Shown: one piece after another, positions 1-6,549 of the stretch
Layout of the letters: each line of letters starts with the position of its first letter
How positions within the stretch are numbered: position 1 is the first letter of the stretch
Assembly: GCA_028293775.1 (NCBI GenBank)
Contig: JAQGOD010000466.1
Location: 1 to 7,016, forward strand
Direction: 5' to 3'
Source of the DNA: Gammaproteobacteria bacterium
GTDB lineage: Bacteria; Pseudomonadota; Gammaproteobacteria; Steroidobacterales; Steroidobacteraceae
DNA: 7,016 bases
Program-made: the position numbers and the translations under genes
Notes under the pieces: model-generated
Databases searched by the model: none
Seen by the model: the letters and a program-made list of their open reading frames with translations, nothing else
What the model was told of the DNA's origin: nothing

Positions 1-525
1 ATGCAGCATGGATAGCTCTTCGGCATCTGCCTCGAGCCTTAGGTGATGGCGCAAGAACCATTCAGGCATGAGCTGCATTTCGCGCATCAGCATGGGGTGG
101 TCATACCGCGGTAGGTCGCGCGACGCATGCGCATCCGCGGTTTGCATGGTTTTCAACGATTTCAGCGCATCCGCATAAAGCCGGTCCGCGGCGCCATCTT
201 TAGGCAGTTCTTCGAGGTATTGGCGAGAGCCCAAGTCCGACAGCAAAAGGAAGCCGCGATTCATGTCCCGCGCCAAGACAATGGGCACGTTCAGGTTCAT
301 GCCGGCCAATAAACGGGCCACTTTGAGAAACGGAGCCGAATCCTCCTTCTCGGGCGGCGCATCCATCACTATGTAGGTATCCTCGCGGCTATTGACCCGG
401 AAATAGCGGCGAAAACTTGCGTCAACGGATGCAGGCACGATTGAGCTGCCCGCAAAGCCCAAGTCATCGAGCACCCATTGCGTCAACTGTGCGAGGCGGG
501 AATCGCTTGCATCCGCTACATCCAT
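1..525 (-). CDS. amgK: AmgK-type N-acetylmuramate/N-acetylglucosamine kinase, 5' part
   Basis: This is the N-terminal 175 residues of an aminoglycoside-phosphotransferase-fold sugar kinase; the C-terminal lobe lies beyond the left edge. I read it by translating the minus strand from the ATG at 525-523, which stays open to base 1. Visible family features are DASFRRYFRV (residues 35-44, the nucleotide-binding hairpin), YIVMDAPPEKED (51-62) and GFLLLSDLGS (91-100), a pattern typical of the AmgK group. The catalytic Brenner-type motif would be in the missing part and cannot be checked. In Pseudomonas, AmgK phosphorylates the anomeric carbon of MurNAc/GlcNAc, and MurU then makes UDP-MurNAc, so cell-wall sugars are recycled without de novo synthesis. 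The gene there also lies divergent to lptD, which supports the call. A murU gene would be expected next, to the left. No clear Shine-Dalgarno precedes the ATG. The family is secure; substrate is inferred from relatives and position. Confidence 0.85.
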   Translation of the reverse strand, partial: MDVADASDSRLAQLTQWVLDDLGFAGSSIVPASVDASFRRYFRVNSREDTYIVMDAPPEKEDSAPFLKVARLLAGMNLNVPIVLARDMNRGFLLLSDLGSRQYLEELPKDGAADRLYADALKSLKTMQTADAHASRDLPRYDHPMLMREMQLMPEWFLRHHLRLEADAEELSMLH

Positions 526-542
526 GATTGACCATTCGCAAA

Positions 543-554
543 CCGCAAATGCGG
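543..554. repeat. Short inverted repeat in the lptD/amgK divergent region
   Basis: The arms CCGCA (543-547) and TGCGG (550-554) are perfect reverse complements separated by AA. A CGCAAA direct repeat (537-542 and 544-549) overlaps the left arm. It lies between the amgK start and the -10-like box that faces amgK, so it would sit near the transcription start or in the 5' leader of amgK. It could be an operator half-site pair or chance; five base pairs is short. Confidence 0.3.
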
Positions 555-560
555 CGATTG

Positions 561-566
561 AGTATA
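561..566 (-). promoter_or_regulatory. Putative -10 box for amgK
   Basis: Read on the minus strand the hexamer is TATACT, five of six matches to the sigma-70 consensus TATAAT. It lies about 35 bases before the amgK ATG, which would leave a leader of roughly 25-30 nt. The best -35 candidate, TGGACA on the minus strand (about 587-592), gives a 20-base spacer, longer than the optimum of 17. The core GTATAC is palindromic, so the plus strand also reads TATACC (563-568). That copy would put an lptD transcript start only about 10-15 bases before the lptD start codon, on top of its ribosome binding site, so it is the weaker reading. Confidence 0.4.
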
Positions 567-572
567 CCGACT

Positions 573-576
573 AAGG
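573..576 (+). promoter_or_regulatory. Candidate Shine-Dalgarno for lptD
   Basis: AAGG lies 9 bases before an in-frame TTG (586) and 15 bases before the ATG (592). By spacing alone it would favour the TTG start; by codon preference the ATG is better. The site matters because it decides between 807 and 805 residues, a difference that only affects the first residues of the signal peptide. Confidence 0.35.
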
Positions 577-591
577 CGACGCATTTTGTCC

Positions 592-3009
592 ATGGCTTCT
601 CATGTTCGGGCCGTATTCGTTTTCCTCTGCCTGGCAAGCGCCATGGCGCGCGCCGAAGATATTTGCCCCGCCCCGCCCAAGTTTGACTTCACGCGGCCGG
701 CGGACATTGCGGCTGACGATCACCGTGTTCATATCGATAGCGACGACGCGATGTTCGGTGCCGACGGCACCGCGGTGCTCAATGGGCGCGTGACGCTGCG
801 ACAGGATAATCGAGTCGTGGCCGCGGATTCGCTCACTTATGATTACAACACCCAAAAAGTCACCGTGAAGGGCAAAGTGGATTTCCTCGATCCGAAGTTG
901 CAAGTGCGCGGCGAGAGCGGCAGCTACGAGTCGGATGGCATGGCGAATTTCGACCAAGCGTTTTTCCAACTCATGAACCGCAACGGCCGCGGGTTCGCCA
1001 AGGACATCGACGTTCAGCCGGATGGCAAAGTAATCCTAGATCAGGCCCGCTATACCAGCTGTCCCGTCGGCATCGACGACTGGAGCTTGAGCGCAGCCAA
1101 CATCAAAATCGATACCCAGCTGCAGGAAGGCGTGGCGCACCATGTGACCATGCGCTTCAAGGACGTGCCGATTTTTTACACGCCCTACATCTCGTTTCCC
1201 CTGGGCGATGAGCGCAAGAGCGGCGTGCTGTTTCCGAGCCTGGGGCATTCCGGCAGCAATGGCTTCGATGCGGAGGTACCTTACTATTTCAATCTCGCGC
1301 CGAATTATGACCTGACGCTAACGCCGGGAATATTGACTGCCCGCGGCGTGCAGTTGACCGAGAATTTCCGCTACCTGACCTCGAACTCCCACGGTCAGCT
1401 GGATGGCACGTTCCTGCCGAACGACAAGCAGCTGCATGAAGACCGCAGCTACCTGCGCTACATCGACGTATCGGAAATCAAGCGCGGCATGCGATTCGAT
1501 GCCGACATTGCCAACGTCAGCGACAGCAACTACTTTCAAAGTTTCGCCGTAGGCACGGAGCAAACCAGCGTGACCTTCTTGCAGCGCCGCGTGGACGTGT
1601 TGTATTACGACGATATCTGGCGGATCCGCGGAGAGCTGCAGAACTTCCAGACCATCGACATCACGGTGGCCGCCGCCGACCGGCCCTACTCCCGAGTGCC
1701 TCGGGTGCAGGCCAACGCGCTCTTTCCGATCGAGAACAGCAACTTCGAGTTCGTATTCGACAGCGAAGCGGTGAATTTCCTGCGCGGCGCGGGACCGAAC
1801 GGCGTGCGTTTGAACCTGTCCCCTGAAATTCGCTGGTCGAGCCGCGGGCCGGGGTATTTTTTCGAGCCCGCCGTCGGCTACGACTTCACGCAGTACGCTT
1901 TAAAAGATGCAGGGCTGGGCAGCCCGAGCAATCCGTCGCGTGCGTTGCCCTATGCACGGCTCGACACCGGACTGGTGTTCGAGCGCCAGGCCGGCACACA
2001 GGGGCAGCGCACCCAAACTTTGGAGCCGCGGCTGGTCTACAGCTATGTTCCCTACCGAAATCAGGACGAGCTGCCGATATTCGACAGCGGGCTGCCCGAC
2101 CTCAATCTGACCGAGCTATTTCGCACCAACCGTTACGTCGGATCGGATCGCATCGGCGATGCCAATCAGGTGGCGCTCGCCGTGACCACTCGGCTGTTCG
2201 ATACGGTGTCCGGAACCCAATACTTGTCCGCGACCGTGGGGCAAATTCGTTATTTTTCCATCCCCCGTGTGGGCCTGGCTGAGAACGCGACTTCGCTCTC
2301 GACCCTGCTACGCGACCAAAACGGCCTGTCTTTGGGCAGCATTCCCACGGTAAATCCATTGGCTTTGCCCGGCGGCTTGACCGCGCCCGGCGGTCAATCC
2401 ATGGTGGCCTATCCCGGACAATATGTCGGACGGTACCCCGCCGCTGTGTACCCTTACGGTTTGGCCGGTCCGTATCGCTTGCTGGCTCCTGGGCAGAACC
2501 CTGCGTTTCCGGCCTCGGACCTGGTTGCGGAAGTCGCCCTTACCGGCTACAAGCACCTGGGGGCCAATCTCGACTACCAATGGAACCCTTATACCTCGCA
2601 GACGGAGAAATCCGAGATTTCAGTGCAATATCGGCCCGATCCGAGCCGGGTGGTCAACTTGGGATATAGCTTTCAGACCGGCATTCTCAAGCAGTGGGAC
2701 GGCTCCTTTGCCTGGCCCATCGCGCAGCATTGGAATACCGTAGGACGGTGGGTCTATTCGCTGCAAGATCATCAAACCATCGAACAAGTGGCCGGTTTTG
2801 AGTACAAGAGCTGCTGCTACAAGCTCCAGCTGGTGCAGCGCCGCTACCTGAGCATCCGTCCGGGCACCACGACGGTGGGGGGCACACTGGATACCTCGTA
2901 TGCATTACAATTGGAACTGACGGGGTTAAGTTCGGTCGGAAAGCGTGAAGATTCCTTCCTAGAACAGTCGATCCGGGGGTATTCGACCCGCGACCCGAAC
3001 ATCCAATGA
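592..3009 (+). CDS. lptD: LPS-assembly outer-membrane protein LptD
   Basis: LptD is the outer-membrane beta-barrel that, plugged by LptE, receives lipopolysaccharide from the LptA bridge and inserts it into the outer leaflet. From the ATG at 592 the product is 805 residues, close to the E. coli length of 784. A signal peptide with a hydrophobic core and an AMARA cleavage site after residue 21 starts the protein. An LptA/OstA-like beta-jellyroll follows (about 42-126, including the GRVTLRQDNRVVAADSLTYDY stretch), then the barrel domain to the end. The disulfide pattern of the family is present: Cys25, Cys157 and the adjacent pair Cys741-Cys742 in EYKSCCYKL, which fit the nonconsecutive disulfides that lock the mature protein. 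An unusual Pro/Gly/Tyr-rich segment lies at about 563-643. An in-frame TTG at 586 is an alternative start and has better Shine-Dalgarno spacing. It heads the plus-strand series, and surA follows after 23 bases. Identification is firm. Confidence 0.97.
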   Translation: MASHVRAVFVFLCLASAMARAEDICPAPPKFDFTRPADIAADDHRVHIDSDDAMFGADGTAVLNGRVTLRQDNRVVAADSLTYDYNTQKVTVKGKVDFLDPKLQVRGESGSYESDGMANFDQAFFQLMNRNGRGFAKDIDVQPDGKVILDQARYTSCPVGIDDWSLSAANIKIDTQLQEGVAHHVTMRFKDVPIFYTPYISFPLGDERKSGVLFPSLGHSGSNGFDAEVPYYFNLAPNYDLTLTPGILTARGVQLTENFRYLTSNSHGQLDGTFLPNDKQLHEDRSYLRYIDVSEIKRGMRFDADIANVSDSNYFQSFAVGTEQTSVTFLQRRVDVLYYDDIWRIRGELQNFQTIDITVAAADRPYSRVPRVQANALFPIENSNFEFVFDSEAVNFLRGAGPNGVRLNLSPEIRWSSRGPGYFFEPAVGYDFTQYALKDAGLGSPSNPSRALPYARLDTGLVFERQAGTQGQRTQTLEPRLVYSYVPYRNQDELPIFDSGLPDLNLTELFRTNRYVGSDRIGDANQVALAVTTRLFDTVSGTQYLSATVGQIRYFSIPRVGLAENATSLSTLLRDQNGLSLGSIPTVNPLALPGGLTAPGGQSMVAYPGQYVGRYPAAVYPYGLAGPYRLLAPGQNPAFPASDLVAEVALTGYKHLGANLDYQWNPYTSQTEKSEISVQYRPDPSRVVNLGYSFQTGILKQWDGSFAWPIAQHWNTVGRWVYSLQDHQTIEQVAGFEYKSCCYKLQLVQRRYLSIRPGTTTVGGTLDTSYALQLELTGLSSVGKREDSFLEQSIRGYSTRDPNIQ

Positions 3010-3020
3010 ACAGGTAGTGC

Positions 3021-3024
3021 AGGA
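3021..3024 (+). promoter_or_regulatory. Shine-Dalgarno deciding the surA start
   Basis: AGGA, in the context GCAGGA, stands 8 bases before the ATG at 3033 but only 2 bases before the in-frame TTG at 3027. The spacing therefore picks the ATG as the surA start. Confidence 0.6.
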
Positions 3025-3032
3025 TTTTGACC

Positions 3033-4340
3033 ATGCGTAAAGTTGCCCACCTCTGTGCGATGCTCACCGCGCAGCTGCTGTTGCTGTCCACCGCTCATGC
3101 GCAAACCCGGGACATCGGTGTCCACGGCGAGCTGCTCGACCGCATTGCCGCCATCGTCAACGACGGACTGGTCTTGAAGAGCGAACTCGACGTACAGATG
3201 TCTTCGGTGCAGAAGCGCCTGCAGGAACAGAAGGTGGAGCTGCCTTCTCAAAGCGTGCTGCAGCAGCAGGTACTCGATCGTCTCGTATTGCAGGAAATTC
3301 AACTGCAGCGTGCGAAGCACGTCGGCCTGACCATCACGGATGAACAATTGAACGGCGCGCTTCAGGAAATTGCCGCTCGAAATAAAATCCCGTTCGATCA
3401 GCTGCCCACGGCGCTTCAGGCCCAAGGCGTCGATTACAAGCAATACCGAGAATCGATGCGTAAGGAGCTGACCTTGAGCACCTTGCGGCAACGCGATGTG
3501 CTCGCCCACATCAATGTTTCCCCGCACGAGCTTGAACAGTACATCGCGCGCCAGCAAAACGCCGCCTCGAACGATGAATTCAACGTGTCGCACATTTTAT
3601 TGTCCCTGCCGGCCGCGGCCACGCCCCAACAGCTGGAGGAAATCTCGCACAAGGCGCAGGACGTAGCCTCCCGGGCGTCCAAGGGCGAGGATTTCGGCCA
3701 ACTGGCCATTGCCAATTCGAATAGCCAAACAGCCCTGGACGGCGGCCAGCTGGGCTGGCGCAAAGGTACTCAGCTGCCGCAGTTCATTTTGGATCTGGTG
3801 GGCAAAATGAAACCCGGTGAGGTCAGCGAACCGGTGCGCACACCCAGCGGCTACCACATCGTGAAGCTCAATGAACGGCGCAGCGGCGAAGCCCCCGTCA
3901 TCATCAATCAGATCCACGTGCGGCACATTCTCATGAAGCCGAACGAATTGGACGACGACGAGACCGTGCGCCAAAAGCTCGCGAAGCTACGGGATCGCAT
4001 TGAAAAGGGCGAGAACTTCGCCGGCATCGCCTCGACCGCCTCGGAAGACCCCGGATCTGCGCCGGATGGCGGTGATTTGGGATGGAGCGGTCCGGGTACC
4101 TTCGTACCTGAATTCGATAAGGCGATCGCCGACCTGAAACCTGACGAAATCACCGAGCCCTTCAAGACCCGGTATGGTTGGCACATCGTGCAAATGCTGG
4201 GCAGCCGTACCTACGACAGCACCGATGATGTGAAGCGTCAGAAGGCGTTTGCCGCAATCCGCGAGAGCAAAGCAGACGAAGAGACGGAGTTGTGGCTGCG
4301 CCGATTGCGCGACGACGCCTTCATCGAAACCAAGATGTAG
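3033..4340 (+). CDS. surA: Periplasmic chaperone and peptidyl-prolyl isomerase SurA
   Basis: SurA escorts unfolded outer-membrane proteins, LptD being a known client in E. coli, through the periplasm to the BAM complex. The product is 435 residues from the ATG chosen by the AGGA site (E. coli SurA: 428). A signal peptide of 23 residues ends in STAHA. The N-terminal chaperone domain follows, beginning LLDRIAAIVNDGLVLKSELD, the usual SurA opening. Two parvulin (PpiC-type) domains come next: the first at about 183-285 (FNVSHILLSLP to GYHIVKLNERR), the second at about 293-390 (QIHVRHILMKP to YGWHIVQMLGSRTYD). Each carries the family pattern of an early H-I-L strand, a D-G-G-x-L-G-W turn and a late G-(Y/W)-H-I-V strand. 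In E. coli only the second domain is clearly active as an isomerase; activity cannot be read from the sequence. The stop codon shares its last base with the pdxA start. Confidence 0.97.
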   Translation: MRKVAHLCAMLTAQLLLLSTAHAQTRDIGVHGELLDRIAAIVNDGLVLKSELDVQMSSVQKRLQEQKVELPSQSVLQQQVLDRLVLQEIQLQRAKHVGLTITDEQLNGALQEIAARNKIPFDQLPTALQAQGVDYKQYRESMRKELTLSTLRQRDVLAHINVSPHELEQYIARQQNAASNDEFNVSHILLSLPAAATPQQLEEISHKAQDVASRASKGEDFGQLAIANSNSQTALDGGQLGWRKGTQLPQFILDLVGKMKPGEVSEPVRTPSGYHIVKLNERRSGEAPVIINQIHVRHILMKPNELDDDETVRQKLAKLRDRIEKGENFAGIASTASEDPGSAPDGGDLGWSGPGTFVPEFDKAIADLKPDEITEPFKTRYGWHIVQMLGSRTYDSTDDVKRQKAFAAIRESKADEETELWLRRLRDDAFIETKM

Positions 4341-5341
4341 TGTACATACCGCGCATCGTCATTACGTCGGGGGAGCCCGCCGGTGTGGGCCCGGATGCGT
4401 GTGTCGTCTTAGCGCAATCGGATTGGGAAGCCGATCTGGTGGCGGCCGGGGACATGTCGCTGTTCGCTGCCACGGCGTCCGCCCTCGGACTGCCATTGCA
4501 AATCGAACGCTACGATCGCACCCGCTCCGCGAAACCGCACCGCGCGGGCACACTCCAGGTTTTGCACATCCCCACCGCCTGCGAGGTGCGCCCGGGCAAG
4601 CTGGACGTGCGCAACGCCGCCTACGTCGTTCAAATGCTGGATCGGGCCTGCGATGGCTGCATGAACGGCGAGTTTGCGGCCATGGTGACGGCGCCGGTGC
4701 AGAAGAGCACCCTGCTCGACGCCGGGTTCGCTTTCAGCGGACATACCGAATATCTGGCGGCGCGGACACGCGCGGCCATGCCGGTGATGCTGCTGGTCAA
4801 TGATCGGCTGCGCGTGGCGCTGGTGACCACCCACCTGGCGCTGGCCGATGTACCTCGCGCGATCACCAAGGATCGGCTGCGCGCCACCTTGCGCATCGTG
4901 CACATGGATCTCGAGCGGCATTTCTCTTTGCAGCCGCCCCGCATTGCGGTGCTGGGGCTCAACCCCCATGCGGGCGAGGCCGGGCATCTGGGCCGTGAGG
5001 AGCTGGACATCATCGGGCCGGTCATCGAGGAACTCAAAGGCGAGGGTTTGGCGTTACAGGGACCCATTCCGGCCGACACGGCATTCACCAAACGCTTTCT
5101 CGACACGGCCGATGTGATCGTGGCCATGTATCACGACCAAGGTCTGCCCGTGATCAAGCATGTTGGCTTTGGCAATGCCGTAAACATGACTTTGGGCCTG
5201 TCCATTTTGCGCACCAGCGTCGATCACGGCACGGCTTTGAGCCTGGCACGAACCGGAAAAGCCGACAGCGGAAGTTTGAGCGCCGCATTGACCCTCGCCG
5301 TGGAGTTGGCAAGCTCGCGTAGCGATCATGCCGGTTCGTAA
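4340..5341 (+). CDS. pdxA: 4-hydroxythreonine-4-phosphate dehydrogenase PdxA
   Basis: PdxA oxidises 4-phosphohydroxy-L-threonine with NAD(P); the product decarboxylates and is condensed by PdxJ with deoxyxylulose phosphate to give pyridoxine phosphate. It is a cytoplasmic metal-dependent dimer. I start it at GTG 4340, giving 333 residues (E. coli 329), because the family opening ITSGEPAGVGPD lies at about residues 8-19 and no other start fits; the upstream frame only runs back into surA. The three metal-ligand histidines line up with E. coli His166, His211 and His266: His165 in TTHLAL, His210 in NPHAGE and His265 in YHDQGLPV. SGHTEYL around His135 and GPIPADTAF are also canonical. The GTG overlaps the surA TAG by one base (TAGTG) and I see no good Shine-Dalgarno, so translation is probably coupled to surA. 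Its 3' end overlaps rsmA by 14 bases. Confidence 0.96.
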   Translation: MYIPRIVITSGEPAGVGPDACVVLAQSDWEADLVAAGDMSLFAATASALGLPLQIERYDRTRSAKPHRAGTLQVLHIPTACEVRPGKLDVRNAAYVVQMLDRACDGCMNGEFAAMVTAPVQKSTLLDAGFAFSGHTEYLAARTRAAMPVMLLVNDRLRVALVTTHLALADVPRAITKDRLRATLRIVHMDLERHFSLQPPRIAVLGLNPHAGEAGHLGREELDIIGPVIEELKGEGLALQGPIPADTAFTKRFLDTADVIVAMYHDQGLPVIKHVGFGNAVNMTLGLSILRTSVDHGTALSLARTGKADSGSLSAALTLAVELASSRSDHAGS

Positions 5342-6131
5342 GCGCTTCGGTCAGCATTTTCTGCATGATCCGGGCGTCATACGGCGAATCATCGAGGGCA
5401 TAGCGCCGGCTATAGGCGAGCGTATCGTGGAAATCGGCCCGGGCCGCGGTGCTTTGACTTGGGATCTTCTGCGGCGCGCGCAAGCCCTCGAGGTCATTGA
5501 AATCGATCGGGACCTCGCTCGATCGCTTCAGAGCGATGCGCGCGCAACCAACGCTCTGCACATCCATGTTGAGAATGCGCTCGATACCGACTTCGAGCGA
5601 TTGCGCGGCGGCGGCGCAGCGCTGCGCATCGTCGGCAACCTTCCCTACAACATTTCGACGCCTCTGCTGTTTCGGCTGCTGGCACAACGCTCTGCGATTG
5701 CGGACATGCATTTCATGCTGCAAAAAGAGGTGGTTGATCGAATGACCGCGCAGCCCGCGAACAAGACCTACGGCCGCTTGACGGTAATGCTTGCCGCGGT
5801 AGCCGAAGTCGAAAAGCTGTTCGATGTGGGCCCCGGGGCTTTTCAGCCTCGGCCCAAGGTGTGGTCGGCCGTTGTACGGTTACGCCCGACACTGGAGCCC
5901 CGTTTTGAAATCGGCGACGCAGGTGTCCTACGCACGCTGGTCACCGCGGCATTTTCACACCGGCGCAAGATTTTGAGCAATGGGCTCAAAGGGATGCTCA
6001 CGAGCGCTGAAATCGAATCCTGCGGCATTGACTCGCAGCTTCGGCCGGAAGCGCTTACGCCGGCACAATTCGGCCTGCTCGCCGCGCAGCGCTCTCGGTT
6101 ATACTCAAAAGCTCAACACATCGACGGTTGA
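5328..6131 (+). CDS. rsmA: 16S rRNA dimethyladenosine transferase RsmA (KsgA)
   Basis: RsmA uses S-adenosylmethionine to dimethylate two adjacent adenosines near the 3' end of 16S rRNA (A1518 and A1519 in E. coli), a late checkpoint in 30S assembly; its loss gives kasugamycin resistance. The product is 267 residues (E. coli 273). It opens with the diagnostic RKRFGQHFLHD (residues 4-14). SAM motif I is EIGPGRG (35-41), the acidic ribose-binding motif is EID (58-60), and the catalytic NLPY is at 104-107. The later FQPRPKVWSAVVRL and SHRRK (210-214) segments belong to the family's rRNA-contacting C-terminal half. The ATG lies inside pdxA, with a 14-base overlap in another frame, and has no clear Shine-Dalgarno of its own, suggesting coupled translation. 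The start is fixed by the conserved N-terminus. Confidence 0.97.
   Translation: MPVRKRFGQHFLHDPGVIRRIIEGIAPAIGERIVEIGPGRGALTWDLLRRAQALEVIEIDRDLARSLQSDARATNALHIHVENALDTDFERLRGGGAALRIVGNLPYNISTPLLFRLLAQRSAIADMHFMLQKEVVDRMTAQPANKTYGRLTVMLAAVAEVEKLFDVGPGAFQPRPKVWSAVVRLRPTLEPRFEIGDAGVLRTLVTAAFSHRRKILSNGLKGMLTSAEIESCGIDSQLRPEALTPAQFGLLAAQRSRLYSKAQHIDG
6100..6105 (+). promoter_or_regulatory. Possible internal -10 box upstream of apaG
   Basis: TATACT inside the 3' end of rsmA lies 34 bases before the apaG ATG. It is a five-of-six match to TATAAT, but no convincing -35 hexamer sits 16-18 bases upstream (6077-6082 reads GCTCGC), and there is no TG extension. An internal promoter for apaG-apaH is possible but weakly supported. 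Confidence 0.2.
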
Positions 6132-6139
6132 CGTAAACC

Positions 6140-6535
6140 ATGCAGAGCCCGCCACTCGAACCTGTAAATCCAAGAATTCGGGTAGAAGTCGAAACTTCCT
6201 ACATCGAGGAACAATCGGATCCGCGCGATAAGCGCTTCGTGTTTTCTTGCACCATCACGATCCGCAACGAAGGGGAAGTTCCGGCACGCTTGCTTACCCG
6301 CCATTGGATCATTACCGACGCCAATGGCAATGTTAAAGAGACGCGCGGCGACGGCGTGGTCGGGGAGCAACCGTATTTGAAGCCCGGCCAGGGCTTTCGC
6401 TACTCCACCGGTGCGGTCATCGAAACTCCCGTCGGCACGATGCAGGGAAGCTACCAAATGGTCGCCGATGACGGGCAGCAGTTCGACGCGCCGATAGCGC
6501 CGTTCAGGCTGGCGATTCCCGGGGTATTGCACTAG
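6140..6535 (+). CDS. apaG: ApaG domain protein (CorD)
   Basis: ApaG is a small cytoplasmic protein with an immunoglobulin/fibronectin-III-like beta-sandwich. Its biochemical role is unsettled: mutants of the Salmonella homologue CorD affect cobalt resistance and magnesium efflux, and the related domain in some F-box proteins suggests a binding function. The product is 131 residues (E. coli 125) and matches throughout: [25 protein letters not shown] near the start, [20 protein letters not shown] (about 72-91), [13 protein letters not shown], and [10 protein letters not shown] at the C-terminus. The glycine-rich PGQGF turn (82-86) sits where the family has its conserved G-x-G-like loop. It starts 8 bases after the rsmA stop, with little Shine-Dalgarno character, and precedes apaH by 14 bases, the usual apaG-apaH pairing. 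Confidence 0.96.
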   Translation: MQSPPLEPVNPRIRVEVETSYIEEQSDPRDKRFVFSCTITIRNEGEVPARLLTRHWIITDANGNVKETRGDGVVGEQPYLKPGQGFRYSTGAVIETPVGTMQGSYQMVADDGQQFDAPIAPFRLAIPGVLH

Positions 6536-6549
6536 CCGATGGGTGCCTG

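Noticed and set aside
127..312. Plus-strand open frame of 61 codons near the left edge
   Set aside because: It is antisense to the amgK-like kinase, whose motifs read cleanly on the minus strand.
528..533. TTGACC as a -35 box for lptD
   Set aside because: The nearest plausible -10 (TATACC at 563) is 29 bases away, and at 17 bases the sequence is GCGGCG.
2844..3593. Minus-strand open frame of 249 codons opposite the lptD end and surA start
   Set aside because: It is antisense to two firmly identified genes, has no recognisable domain, and its Leu/Gln/Arg-rich makeup is what the complement of GC-rich coding sequence yields.
4249..4803. Plus-strand open frame of 184 codons across the surA-pdxA junction
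   Set aside because: It is out of frame with both genes and its Arg/Gly/Cys-rich translation resembles no protein family; PdxA in the adjacent frame explains the sequence.
4409..4987. Minus-strand open frame of 192 codons opposite pdxA
   Set aside because: It lies wholly inside pdxA, whose motifs and metal ligands are intact; the His/Arg/Gly-rich translation looks like a shadow.
5154..5723. Minus-strand open frame of 189 codons opposite the pdxA-rsmA junction
   Set aside because: It spans two well-supported genes on the other strand and shows no family motif.
6128..6133. TTGACG as a -35 box before apaG
   Set aside because: It ends 6 bases before the apaG start codon, leaving no room for a -10 and transcript start upstream of the gene.
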